38,038 nt of DNA from Paludibacteraceae bacterium. Its GTDB lineage: Bacteria > Bacteroidota > Bacteroidia > Bacteroidales > Paludibacteraceae. Shown one piece after another: positions 27,916 through 37,959 of the stretch. The DNA lies in the NCBI GenBank assembly GCA_016282955.1, contig JAEELX010000065.1:1-38038 (forward strand), given 5' to 3'. The number at the start of each line of letters is the position of its first letter. The first letter of the stretch is position 1. Made by a program: the position numbers and the translations under genes. The notes under the pieces were generated by a model. It ran no database searches. It had not been told where the DNA came from and saw only the letters and a program-made list of their open reading frames with translations.

Positions 27916-29049
27916 ATGTCTTCTTTTTTTGATTTACAACATACGGATTTGCATAGCAACGCTCGTGCGGGCGTGATTCATACCGACCATGGCGACATTC
28001 AAACGCCCATTTTTATGCCTGTGGGGACAGTTGGGACGGTGAAAGGCATTCACGTTCGCGATTTGGAAGAAGACATTCACGCACAGATTATTTTAGGCAA
28101 CACCTATCACCTTTTTTTGCGTCCGGGCATTGACATTTTGCAGCAAGTGGGGGGATTGCATCGTTTTGAGAATTGGAATCATCCGATTTTGACCGATTCG
28201 GGGGGCTTTCAGGTCTTTTCGCTTGCCGATATTCGCAAGATGAATGACGATGGTGTGGAGTTTTCGTGCCATTTGGACGGTCGGAAATTGCTTTTTACCC
28301 CTGAAAAAGTGATGGACATTGAGCGAAGCATTGGAGCAGATATAATGATGGCTTTTGACGAGTGTTGCCCCGGACAAGCCGACGAAAAATATGCCAAAGA
28401 GAGCTTAGACCGCACCAACCGTTGGCTGGATAGATGTATTGAGCGGTTTGATAGCACCGAAGATTTGTACGGTTATAAGCAGCATTTATTCCCTATTGTG
28501 CAAGGGTGCGTCTATAAAAACCTTCGCGAAGATGCCTCTAAACGGTTGCGTGATTTAGACCGTGACGGGTATGCGATTGGTGGTTTGGCAGTGGGCGAGC
28601 CAACCGAAAAAATGTATGAAATGATTGAAATAGTGAACGCTATTTTACCACAAAATAAACCCCGCTATTTGATGGGCGTAGGCACACCCGCGAACATCTT
28701 GGAAGGCATTGAGCGAGGCGTGGATATGTTCGATTGTGTCATGCCAACTCGCAACGGTCGCAACGGAATGATGTTCACCAGCAACGGCATCATCAACATG
28801 CGGAACAAAAAATGGGAAAATGATTTCAGCGAATTAGACCCGTGTGGCACTTCGTTTGTGGATAAAACCTACTCCAAAGCGTATGTACGACACCTCATTC
28901 ACGCCCAAGAGATGTTAGGGTTGCAGATTTTGAGCCAACATAACCTCGCTTTTTACCTTTGGTTGGTCAATCAGGCTCGCGAACATATCCTGCAAGACGA
29001 TTATGTAACGTGGAAGAAAAATATATTACCGCAACTTTCGCAACGGTTG
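27916..29049 (+). CDS. tgt: tRNA-guanine transglycosylase
   Basis: 377 aa plus a TAA that ends at 29052. It swaps G34 for the queuosine precursor in tRNAs with GUN anticodons. I start at ATG 27916 (MSSFFDLQHT) and not at the TTG at 27910. DSGGFQVFSL (94 is the Asp) and GVDMFDCVMPTRNGRNG (about 268-284, with the catalytic Asp) are present. The C-terminal zinc site is altered: where E. coli has three Cys, this protein has Gly311, Ser313 and Asp316, with only the His (342) kept. As I recall this is common in Bacteroidota. It is followed directly by the LptF/LptG gene. Confidence 0.95.
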
Positions 29050-29052
29050 TAA

Positions 29053-30126
29053 ATGAAAAAGATTGATTTATACATAATTAAGAAATTTTTGGGAACGTTC
29101 TTTTTTTCCATCGTTCTTATTTTGAGTATCGCCATCGTGTTTGACATCACCGAGCACATGGACGATTTTTTTGAAACGCAAGTGTCGCTAAAAGAAATCA
29201 TCACAGACTATTATATCCCGTTTATTCCCTACTATATGAATATGTTTAGCCAATTATTCATATTCATTGCCGTGATTTTTTTCACGAGTAAAATGGCGAG
29301 TAATAGTGAGATTATTGCGATTTTAGCGGGTGGAGTGAGTTATCGGCGTTTTGTGCTACCGTATATGATTTCGGCCACAATCCTGTTTTTGTTGTGTTTT
29401 ATTTTAGGGGGGTATGTTATCCCGCACGCAACAGCCAAAATGCTCCGCTTTACAGACACATATATTCACAAATTTACAAGCGAAAATGCCCATAATATCC
29501 ATCTGATGGTGGAACCCAACACGATTTTATACATCGAATCGTTCCGCAAAGACCAAAAGATGGGTTATCGAGCTTCATTTGAAACGTTCGAAGATAAAAC
29601 ACTCAAAGAACGAATCATCGCAGAACGCATTTATTACGTGGAAGATTACCATTGGTACTTTGAGCGATACACCAAACGAACCTTTGAAGGGCTCAAAGAG
29701 GCTTTGGAACGCGGGGAACGCTTGGATACAACCATCCATATTTACCCTAACGAGCTTTTTATTACGCAAGAGATGGCTCAACAGATGAACAATCACGAGT
29801 TGTACCAATACCTCAAAACGCAACGGTTGCGTGGTGCAGGTAGTTTGGAGGCGTTTGAAACCGAATGGTGGAAGCGTTGGGCAAACCCTGTGGGGGCGTT
29901 TATCATGACGCTTTTGGGCGTTACGTTGAGCAGCAAAAAACAGCGTGGTGGAACGGGCAAAAACTTAGGAATCGGCATCGTCCTTTCCGCTATTTACATA
30001 CTTTTCTCCACCGTGAGCACCAGTTTTTCGGTAGGTGGTTTGATGAGTTCATTTACGGCCGTTTGGTTGCCCAATTTCCTTTTCCTCGCTATCTCAATCG
30101 CTCTCTATCGCAAAGTGAGCCGGTAA
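29053..30126 (+). CDS. LptF/LptG-family permease of the lipopolysaccharide exporter
   Basis: 357 aa. Three spans near the N-terminus (first about 13-33), a periplasmic beta-rich domain in the middle (about 120-255), and three spans at the C-terminus: the layout of LptF and LptG. With LptB2 and LptC these lift LPS out of the inner membrane. The coupling-helix region (SNSEIIAILAGGVSYRRFVLP) is present. Whether it is LptF or LptG cannot be said. Its ATG follows the tgt stop with no gap, so the two are one operon. The stop codon lies 3 bp from the stop of the opposite lipoprotein gene. Confidence 0.92.
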   Translation: MKKIDLYIIKKFLGTFFFSIVLILSIAIVFDITEHMDDFFETQVSLKEIITDYYIPFIPYYMNMFSQLFIFIAVIFFTSKMASNSEIIAILAGGVSYRRFVLPYMISATILFLLCFILGGYVIPHATAKMLRFTDTYIHKFTSENAHNIHLMVEPNTILYIESFRKDQKMGYRASFETFEDKTLKERIIAERIYYVEDYHWYFERYTKRTFEGLKEALERGERLDTTIHIYPNELFITQEMAQQMNNHELYQYLKTQRLRGAGSLEAFETEWWKRWANPVGAFIMTLLGVTLSSKKQRGGTGKNLGIGIVLSAIYILFSTVSTSFSVGGLMSSFTAVWLPNFLFLAISIALYRKVSR

Positions 30127-30129
30127 TTT

Positions 30130-30750
30130 TTACGGCTGTTGTTGTTTTTTTACTGTTTGTTGTAATTTCAACTTTGCAGGCGAATAACGAGAATCAGATT
30201 CTAAAGTGATGGTAATAGAAAAAGTTTCCTCGTCTTTATTGTCAGGAAGAGGTTGAATTTGATACAAAACGGGAATGGTACCGTAATTAAATCCAGGTTT
30301 AAATTTTAAATTATATTTTTGGGCGTCTGTATCAATGGATAAACATGCTTTGCCAACTGATTCTGGGTCTTTCCATTTCAATTTTTGACTATCCTCACGA
30401 TACTTTAATTTTACAACATTAGAATCACTTACTTCAACTTTCAAAGAAATCAAATCATTTGTGAAAGCATTAAAACCAAGCGAAAAATAAATATCTTCTG
30501 AACTCGTTCCATCTGAAATAATAGGGTCAATTGTCCAAGCATAAGCATCTGTAGTTGGGGTTACATCTAAGGTGTCTGCCTCTTGGTCGGCTTCATTATC
30601 ACTTTTTGTCTTAATTTCACCATTATCTATTTTATACTTCAAAAAATACGAAGTAGAAATTTGCGGTGTATATTCGTTCTTTGAATCTATGTTACAAGAA
30701 GTCAAAAATGTCACTGCAATAACAGCCAAAATCGTAATATAATTTTTCAT
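30130..30750 (-). CDS. Hypothetical lipoprotein
   Basis: 206 aa. Signal peptide with lipobox LTSC (Cys19) and then NIDSKNEYTP, so it is probably lipid-anchored. The rest is polar and beta-rich with an acidic stretch (DNEADQEADTLDV, about 56-68), with no domain I recognise and a Gln-rich end. It starts 25 bp after tRNA-Leu and may be read from the glmM-surE-tRNA transcript. The last bases face the end of the LPS permease gene with no room for a terminator. Confidence 0.8.
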   Translation of the reverse strand: MKNYITILAVIAVTFLTSCNIDSKNEYTPQISTSYFLKYKIDNGEIKTKSDNEADQEADTLDVTPTTDAYAWTIDPIISDGTSSEDIYFSLGFNAFTNDLISLKVEVSDSNVVKLKYREDSQKLKWKDPESVGKACLSIDTDAQKYNLKFKPGFNYGTIPVLYQIQPLPDNKDEETFSITITLESDSRYSPAKLKLQQTVKKQQQP

Positions 30751-30775
30751 AATTTATTGTTTTATAGTGTTTTAG

Positions 30776-30855
30776 TGCGACATAAAGGACTCGAACCTTC
30801 ACTCTTTCGAACTAGATCCTAAGTCTAGCGCGTCTACCAATTTCGCCAATGTCGC
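30776..30855 (-). tRNA. tRNA-Leu (TAG)
   Basis: 80 nt with a short class II variable arm. Acceptor GCGACAT/ATGTCGC fully paired, anticodon loop CTTAGGA with TAG, T loop TTCGAGT, discriminator A. It begins 5 bp after the surE stop codon. Confidence 0.95.
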
Positions 30856-30860
30856 AATTA

Positions 30861-31622
30861 TTATTTTATCAAAAATCCCTTGTTGTTTGGGTGCATCGTC
30901 GAATCAACGGTCATCGGTGTGATGCTAATTTTGTGATGATTAACAGCCCACTCGTCTGTGTCGGTTTGGTCGGGTTCAGCATTGACAAACTCACCCACCA
31001 ACATATACATCTCGTTGCCTTTTTCGTTCTGATAGAGGTCTAATTCCTTCGTCCACCACCCTTTGCATTGCCGCGTATATTGTATGCCTTCAATCTTGCC
31101 AATAGGTGCATTGATGTTGTAAAAACAGCCGTAGGGTCGCTCTTTTTGGCTTAACTCCTTCACCAAGTCGGGTATAAAAGGTGCAAAATCCGAAAAATCC
31201 GCCTCCAAACTATGGTCGCACAACGAAAAACCGATTCCCAAAATATCATGCTCTGCTCCCACTCTGCAAATCCCTAACGTACCCGAATAAACCGAATTGA
31301 TAGAGGTGTTGCTGCCGTGATTGATGCCACTTGCGATTAAGTCTGGTCTGCAATTTTTCCTCGCATAAATGGTATTCAATGCCAATTTGACACAATCGCT
31401 CGGCGTGCCATTTGTGAGGTATACGTCCACGTCCAAATCCTCAAAGACTCGCCCCAAACTACGCAATTGCAACGGTTTACCAATCGTCAAACTTGCTCCT
31501 GCCCCACTGCGAGGTCCTTCGGGTGCCACCACATCTATATGCCCCAACGGTGCCAAAGCCTTTATCAAAGCCATTATGCCACCCATTCCCCATCCATCAT
31601 CATTCGAAACTAATATATTCAT
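30861..31622 (-). CDS. surE: 5'/3'-nucleotidase SurE
   Basis: 253 aa. The metal site is formed by NDDG (residues 7-10), Ser39 in PRSGAGAS and Asn101 in SGINHGSN, all as in SurE. The enzyme removes phosphate from nucleoside monophosphates and can act on short polyphosphate. The common SGINRGxN motif reads SGINHGSNTSINS here. It lies 30 bp after the glmM-like gene and 5 bp before tRNA-Leu. Confidence 0.95.
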   Translation of the reverse strand: MNILVSNDDGWGMGGIMALIKALAPLGHIDVVAPEGPRSGAGASLTIGKPLQLRSLGRVFEDLDVDVYLTNGTPSDCVKLALNTIYARKNCRPDLIASGINHGSNTSINSVYSGTLGICRVGAEHDILGIGFSLCDHSLEADFSDFAPFIPDLVKELSQKERPYGCFYNINAPIGKIEGIQYTRQCKGWWTKELDLYQNEKGNEMYMLVGEFVNAEPDQTDTDEWAVNHHKISITPMTVDSTMHPNNKGFLIK

Positions 31623-31652
31623 GTGCTTCTATCTTCTTTTTTACGACAATTT

Positions 31653-33032
31653 TTATACCATTTTTTTGACCTTATCCATAATCATCGTGGCTAAATTCTC
31701 CGCTTCTTGGGGTGTTTGAGCCTCCGAGATGACCCGTATGATGGGTTCGGTGTTGGATTTACGCAAATGCACCCAACCTTGTTCAAAGTCAATTTTTACA
31801 CCATCAACATCGTTGATTTTCTCGTTTTTGTACGCTTCTTTGATGGTTGCAAGGAGCGAATCCACGTTTATGGCAGGCGTTAATTCGATTTTATTTTTGG
31901 AGTTGTAATAATTCGGATAGGTCTTCCGCAACTCGCTCACCTTGCATTTTTTCGCTGCCAACTGCGAAAGGAAAAGCCCAATCCCCACCAAAGCGTCTCG
32001 CCCGTAGTGACTTTCGGGATAAATCACCCCACCGTTGCCTTCTCCACCGATAATCGCCTTCGTGCGTTTCATCTCAGCCACCACGTTCACCTCACCCACT
32101 GCACTCGCCGTGTAATGTCCGCTGTGTCGTTTGGTGATGTCGCTCAAAGCCCGTGTTGATGACAGATTGCTCACCGTGTCGCCTGGCGTGTGGCTCAACA
32201 CGTAATCCGCAACGCTCACCAAAGTATATTCCTCACCAAACATATCGCCATTTTCGCACACAATCACCAACCTGTCCACGTCTGGGTCAACCACAAAGCC
32301 CACATCTGCCTTATGTTCGCGTAAATAGGTGCTGATTTGGGTTATGTTTTGCGGAAGCGGCTCAGGGTTATGCGGAAAATGCCCATCGGGTGTGCAATTC
32401 AACTCCACCACATTGTTCACTCCCAACGCCCGCAACAGAGCAGGAATAGCGATGCCTCCTACCGAGTTAACCGCATCAATCGCCACCGTAAAATTGGCTT
32501 GGGCAATCGCGTCCGTATCCACCAACTGCAAGTTACGCACATTAGCAATATGGTAAGGCAGGTAGTCTTTGTAGGTTACTTTGCCCAGATTATCCACCTC
32601 GGCAAACACAAAATCCTCCGCTTCGGCAATCGCCAACACCTCTTGTCCCTCTTGTGCGTTCAAAAACTCGCCTTTCTCGTTCAACAGTTTCAGAGCATTC
32701 CACTCTTTGGGGTTATGGCTTGCGGTCAGAATGATACCACCTGCTGCTTGCTCGCCTGCAACAGCCAAACATGTCGTAGGAGTAGTTGCCAAGCCGATAT
32801 TGACCACATTGTAACCCATGCCAATCAGCGTTCCCGTTACCAATGTATCCAACATCTCGCCCGAGATACGTGCATCACGCCCCACTACCAACGTCTTATT
32901 GTTGGGCAAATTTTTCTGCCTTTGGGTCGCATACGCACACACAAACCGCACTATATCCAACGGATTAAGCCCTTCTCCCACGCGTCCACCGATGGTGCCA
33001 CGGATGCCCGAAATACTCTTTACGATTGCCAT
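31653..33032 (-). CDS. glmM: Phosphohexose mutase, probable phosphoglucosamine mutase
   Basis: 459 aa, alpha-D-phosphohexomutase family with four domains. Catalytic Ser105 in TASHNP, Mg2+ loop DPDVDR (249-254), sugar loop GEGNGGVIYP (330-339) and phosphate loop RKSNTEPIIR near the C-terminus. In Bacteroidota such proteins are usually called GlmM (glucosamine-6-phosphate to glucosamine-1-phosphate, for peptidoglycan and LPS). The sugar loop GEGNGG differs from the classic bacterial GEQSGH and is closer to phosphomannomutase or archaeal GlmM, so substrate range is not certain. It is first in a transcript with surE. Confidence 0.88.
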   Translation of the reverse strand: MAIVKSISGIRGTIGGRVGEGLNPLDIVRFVCAYATQRQKNLPNNKTLVVGRDARISGEMLDTLVTGTLIGMGYNVVNIGLATTPTTCLAVAGEQAAGGIILTASHNPKEWNALKLLNEKGEFLNAQEGQEVLAIAEAEDFVFAEVDNLGKVTYKDYLPYHIANVRNLQLVDTDAIAQANFTVAIDAVNSVGGIAIPALLRALGVNNVVELNCTPDGHFPHNPEPLPQNITQISTYLREHKADVGFVVDPDVDRLVIVCENGDMFGEEYTLVSVADYVLSHTPGDTVSNLSSTRALSDITKRHSGHYTASAVGEVNVVAEMKRTKAIIGGEGNGGVIYPESHYGRDALVGIGLFLSQLAAKKCKVSELRKTYPNYYNSKNKIELTPAINVDSLLATIKEAYKNEKINDVDGVKIDFEQGWVHLRKSNTEPIIRVISEAQTPQEAENLATMIMDKVKKMV

Positions 33033-33051
33033 ATATCAAAAATTAACCGTG

Positions 33052-33059
33052 CAAAGGTA
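33052..33059 (-). promoter_or_regulatory. Probable -7 box of the glmM-surE transcript
   Basis: TACCTTTG on the minus strand, 19 bp upstream of the start codon. A -33 TTTG is not found at the usual distance. Confidence 0.45.
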
Positions 33060-33100
33060 ATAAAAAAATGAAAATTGTTGCTATTTTTTTGCAGACATTT

Positions 33101-33130
33101 TTTGTTTTTTCAAAATAAATTGTACTTTCG
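33101..33130 (+). promoter_or_regulatory. Probable promoter of the small ORF and susC locus
   Basis: TTTG (33101-33104), 18 bp, TACTTTCG (33123-33130) fits the Bacteroides consensus with one change. Transcription would start near 33137, about 33 bp before the small ORF and 300 bp before susC. The rest of the gap between glmM and susC (33033-33434) holds the small ORF and no other feature I can support. Confidence 0.5.
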
Positions 33131-33169
33131 CAATTGTAAAATGCAGTTTGCAAAATTAACACACAAAAA

Positions 33170-33373
33170 ATGACGGGATTAACAGATGATATTCTAAGCA
33201 ATAGTGCCGAAAAAGAGCTTAATTTGTTGAATATCAATGCTTTATACCCCATCCCGCGCAACTCGTTGATTTTCAGTCGTTTAAGCAAGATTTTTTCAGC
33301 AAAGTATTTACTTTGTTGTGTTTTTGGTGTGTCCATCGTCTTGGGAGCGTTGGCACATTATTACTATGGTTGA
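33170..33373 (+). CDS. Small hypothetical membrane protein
   Basis: 67 aa. A polar N-terminus (MTGLTDDILSNSAEKELNLL) is followed by one membrane span near the C-terminus (about 44-63, KYLLCCVFGVSIVLGALAHY). No family recognised. In favour of a real gene: a promoter-like site 40 bp upstream, an AT-rich leader ending in AAAAA before the ATG, and a place directly ahead of susC. Against: no homologue I can name, and an overlapping ORF of 97 codons on the other strand. Confidence 0.45.
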   Translation: MTGLTDDILSNSAEKELNLLNINALYPIPRNSLIFSRLSKIFSAKYLLCCVFGVSIVLGALAHYYYG

Positions 33374-33434
33374 TACGGCAAAAACTGCAAAACTGAAATA
33401 GCAAAAAATAAAAAATAATAATACTTAAATACTT

Positions 33435-36400
33435 ATGATTATGAGAAAACACATTCTTGTTCTACTGATGCTCTTGTTGCCGTGCGTTTTGATGGCACAA
33501 ATCAAGGGCGTAGTATTGGACGAATCGGGCGAACCGATTATCGGTGCTTCGGTGGTTGTTGTGGGTACCAATCAAGGCACAATAACCGACTTTGATGGAC
33601 AATTTGTCATTGAAAACGCACCGAGTAACGCGACCATTGAGGTTACGTATTTGGGCTATCTTCCACAACAGTTGTCAGCAACGGCTTCGATGACTATCAC
33701 GCTTCGCGAAGACGTACAAAGCCTTGAAGACGTGGTTGTGGTGGGTTATGGTGCTGCAAAAATCAAGGATTTGACTTCGCCGATTGAGTTGGTGAAAGGC
33801 GATGCGTTGGTTTCTATCCCCAGTTCTAACCCGATGGCTGCTCTGCAAGGTAAGGTTTCGGGTGTGAATATCGTCAACTCGGGTGTGCCGGGTGCGGGTC
33901 CAACGGTGCAAATTCGTGGTATTGGCTCATTTAGCAATAACACGCCTTTGTACGTCGTAGATGGTATGTTTTACGACAACATCAACTTCCTCAACAATAG
34001 CGATATTGAGGAGATGTCAATTATGAAAGACGCTTCAGCAGCGGCTATTTATGGTGTACGTGCTGCTAACGGCGTGGTGATTATCACGACCTAACGAGGT
34101 AAACAAAATCAACGTGCCGACATCACGTATGACGGTTATGTGGGTGTGCAAACCGTAAGTAACCTCATCCCGATGACCTCTTCCAGCCAATATGCCACAA
34201 TGCTTATGGAAGCGGATCCTACTACTTATATGGATATGCTCAACAACTCAATGAATTCGTATGGTGGTAGTTACGATGCTGCAACGGGGCGTTATCATCT
34301 TGCTCAAAACACCGATTGGTACAAAGAATTACTTCGTCCTGCCTTGATTACGAACCATAGTATCAATATCAATGGTGGTAACGACAAAGCAACGTATGGT
34401 GTGGGTGGAAGTTACCTCTACCAGAATGGTATTATGAACACCGACAACGGCTATAATCGTTTGAACTTCCGCAGTAACGTGGAATATAAGGCGTTTAAGT
34501 GGTTGACGGTTGGTTTTAATGGTATTTTTGTGCAAAGCGAACAACAACTGACTAACAATGCGGCTTGGCAACAGGCGTATAATATGCCAGGAATCTTCCC
34601 CGTTTATGACCCTGCTACTGCCGATAAGTACACAGATGGCTATGCTTCACCCAATACACTCGGATTGACCAATAACTTCTATAATCCTGTGGCAACGGCG
34701 AAGTTATACGATAGTCGCAACAAAAACAATCAGGTGATGGCAAATGTGTACGCACAGTTTAATATCTTGCCCGAAAAACTATCCTTGCGTACTTCGTACA
34801 ACTACGACTATACAGGTATGCGTGCCACAGTGTATATACCCGAATATAATATTGGTACGGCACAAATTAATCCGACTTCAAACTTGACCAAGAGCACCAC
34901 GTCCTACAATAATTGGATTTGGGATAACACGCTCACGTACAGCGACACGTGGGGCAAAAGTTCGTTGAAAGTGATGCTCGGTTTGAGTACACGTGAGGAA
35001 AGCAACTACTATTTGGGGGGCGTTGCACAAGAAGTACCCGATGGCAAAGATAGTTATCAGTACATTTCGTTGGGTAACTCGCAAGGTCGCACAGTGGGCG
35101 ATGATGGTTTCCGCTATCGTGCTTTGTCGTATTTTGGACGGTTGAATTATTCGTTTGATGACCGCTATACGTTGATGCTCACGCTTCGTCGCGATGGTAG
35201 CAGTAAATACAACGACAAATGGGGAACGTTCCCTTCGGTGGGTGCTGCTTGGACGCTGACGAACGAGAGTTGGCTCAAAGGTTTAGAAAACTTGAACTAC
35301 CTCAAATTGCGTGCAAGTTGGGGTATGTTGGGTAACGACAAAATCGGTGCAAGTTATGGCACAACGAGTAGTAGTATAGCAACGGCAGTTTTTGGTACCA
35401 ATACGGCTTTGAGTGGTTTTATCAATTCCAGTAATTTCTCGTGGCTCAGTTGGGAAAAAGTGAACGAAACCAATGTGGGTGTGAACTTCGCCTTGCTCAA
35501 AAGTCGTTTGACGGGTGATATTGACTGGTATTATCGTTTGACGCAAAATGCGGTTATTTCTGTTCCTATTCCTATGCAAAACGAAACCGTAGCGGGTAAC
35601 TGGGGCGAAATACTCAATACAGGTGTTGATGTAAACCTGAATTGGGAACATAAAATCAACAAAGATTGGACGTATTTTGTAGGTGGTAACTTGTCGTGGT
35701 TGCACAACGAAGTGAAGAGTTTGCGAGACAATTTGCAGATGATAAAAAGCGGTAAAACCGTGCAAAGAGTCGGCGAAAAAATGAATAGTTACTACGGCTT
35801 AAAAGTGATTGGCATTTATCAAACCGATGAAGAATGTGCTTCTGACCCAATAGCTGTGGCAAATAATTTGGTGCCAGGCGATTTCAAATACGAAGATGTT
35901 AATGGTGATAAGGTGATTGACGAAGCCGATAAGCAAATTCTTGGCTCGTATGTACCTGATTTGACCTATGGTGCCAATTTAGGATTCCGTTGGCGTGGTA
36001 TGGATTTAACCGTAGTGTTGACGGGTTCGGTTGGTGGTGAGATTTGGAACCGAAAACGTGCTTTACGTTATGCTTCTCAAACTTACAATTTTGACCTTGA
36101 CCAATACGAGAAACGTTGGCATGGTGCAGGAACATCTAACACAGATCCTTCAGCAGCAGGTTTGATGAAGAGTTGGAATATCGGTGATAGCAAAAATGCA
36201 AGTTATTTCGTAGAAAGTGCAAACTATTTCCGTATTCAAAACATTACATTGGGTTACACATTCACCAATGTGGGTGCAGGCGAATATAAAATGCCAAGCA
36301 TACGCTTGAGTTTGAGTGCAGAAAAACCGTTTACGGCTTTCAAAGCACATTCGATGACGCCAGAGATAAGCGATGTAGAAGGTTGGGATACCGAAGTTTA

Positions 36401-36446
36401 TCCACTTACTTCTACGTGGTCATTTGCAGTACAACTTAAATTTTAA
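33435..36446 (+). pseudogene. SusC-type TonB-dependent outer membrane receptor with internal TAA
   Basis: 1003 codons. Residues 1 to about 24 form a signal peptide; a carboxypeptidase-like domain (about 25-100, GVVLDESGEPIIGASVVVVG) and a plug domain (about 110-220) follow. A TAA at 34092-34094 (codon 220) stands where SusC proteins have Lys in ITTKRG, so AAA to TAA is the simplest change. The frame then stays open for another 783 codons through the barrel to the normal C-terminal Phe. As read, only the signal peptide and plug would be made; the rest has no export signal. SusC imports glycans or peptides captured by SusD. An alternative start at 33441 (MRKHIL) is possible. Confidence 0.9.
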
Positions 36447-36455
36447 CCATATAAC

Positions 36456-37952
36456 ATGATTGTGATTATGAAAAAGATATATTTTATCCTACTTGTGTTG
36501 TGTTTCACAACGGCATGTAATTTCTTGGAGATAGATACCGAGAATAAACTCGCCACTTCCGACGTTGATTATTCTCAAACGGCAAATATGTATCAGCCTG
36601 TTATTGGTGCGTACGCTCAACTGCGTTCTGGTATGCACTGGGCTTGTAATATGATTTGGATAGGACGCGATGACGATATGAATTCGGGACGTACCGACGA
36701 TCAAGGCGATGCTCTCTTATTCGGTTATAGAGGTGGGTATCAATATTCCAATGCCTTTTGGGCACTAAATGAAGTATGGTTTCAATCCTATTCAATCATT
36801 CGTGTTTGTAACTCTACACAACTGGCGTTGGACGAATACGGGAAATATCTATCGGAAGGTTCCGCTGATTATGCAAAATATCTGAGTTATAAAGGCGAAG
36901 TAACCACTATTAAGGCGTGGGCATATTATATGATGGCAACGACTTTTGGGGCTTGTGTGATTTTAACCGATAATTCACAAACGGATTTTGTACGTTCTAC
37001 ACGCGAACACGTGATAGAGTATGCGTTGAAAGAACTTGATGCCGTTATCCCAAATATGGAACGTAAACGACCTAATCAAATGGAACATAAAGGTGCTGTA
37101 ACTGCTTTTACGGCAGAGGCTTTAGCGGCTCGATTTGCTTTGTTGCAGGGCGATTATAAGAAGGTAGAAGAGTACACAGACGACATCATTACAAATGGTG
37201 GTTTTGCGTTGTATGATGATTACTATAATTTGTTCAAAATTCCAGGTAAATTATGCGATGAAAGCCTTATGGAAGTGCAAGTAACCGACCTTGGCAATGC
37301 AACGGGCGATTATTATGGTGTTGATCAATGGTTTAACTTCCAAGGAGCAGGTCTCAAAGGTACGGTTGATGGGAACGAAGTGTCAATAGGTGGTTGGACT
37401 TTTATGCGGTATAATCCTGCCTTTGTTCAGTGGGCAAAAGATAGAGGCGAGAGTGTGCGTTTAGAAACGAGTTTCTTAGTCGGAGGTGAAACAACAAAAG
37501 AAGGTTGGACGATTGAAGGTTCTGCTATCTGGAACGGCAAAGCATACATTCCTTACGAGCAAATGACGCCAGGTAATACCGAATATGGACGCAACAACAA
37601 TGTTCGCCTGATTCGTTATGCCGAAGTGTTGCTGATGAATGCCGAAGCCAAAGTACGCCAAGGAAAAAGCGGTGATGCAAGTTTCAACTTAGTGCGTACG
37701 CGTGCAAAAATGACTGAAGTAACGGGCGTAACGGTGGAACAAATCCTTGATGAACGCCGTATGGAGTTATGTTCCGAGTGGGGTTTGCGTTATACCGACC
37801 TCGTTCGCACAAACAAGGCTGCCGAGGTACTGAATAATCCAGCATTGGTGCGAGACTTTGGTACTGGCGATTGGACGCCCGAAAAAGCGTATTGGCCTGT
37901 GCCAGGTCCACAGTTGGCAAATATAGCGGATTTGGCACTTGACCCTAAATAA
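36456..37952 (+). CDS. SusD/RagB-family nutrient-binding lipoprotein
   Basis: 498 aa. A signal peptide ends in TTAC with Cys near residue 21, then NFLEIDTE, the usual start of SusD proteins. The helical TPR-like core (YKGEVTTIKAWAYYMMATTFG, about 150-170) and the C-terminal LLMNAEAKVRQGKSGDA and DERRMELCSEWGLRYTDLVR motifs are present. It sits on the cell surface as a lid over the SusC barrel and sets substrate choice; the substrate cannot be read. It starts 9 bp after susC and is intact, although its partner is broken. Confidence 0.96.
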   Translation: MIVIMKKIYFILLVLCFTTACNFLEIDTENKLATSDVDYSQTANMYQPVIGAYAQLRSGMHWACNMIWIGRDDDMNSGRTDDQGDALLFGYRGGYQYSNAFWALNEVWFQSYSIIRVCNSTQLALDEYGKYLSEGSADYAKYLSYKGEVTTIKAWAYYMMATTFGACVILTDNSQTDFVRSTREHVIEYALKELDAVIPNMERKRPNQMEHKGAVTAFTAEALAARFALLQGDYKKVEEYTDDIITNGGFALYDDYYNLFKIPGKLCDESLMEVQVTDLGNATGDYYGVDQWFNFQGAGLKGTVDGNEVSIGGWTFMRYNPAFVQWAKDRGESVRLETSFLVGGETTKEGWTIEGSAIWNGKAYIPYEQMTPGNTEYGRNNNVRLIRYAEVLLMNAEAKVRQGKSGDASFNLVRTRAKMTEVTGVTVEQILDERRMELCSEWGLRYTDLVRTNKAAEVLNNPALVRDFGTGDWTPEKAYWPVPGPQLANIADLALDPK

Positions 37953-37959
37953 TGAACGT

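Noticed and set aside
33043..33336. 97-codon ORF on the minus strand before glmM
   Set aside because: It overlaps the glmM promoter region and the better supported plus-strand ORF, and has no recognisable features.
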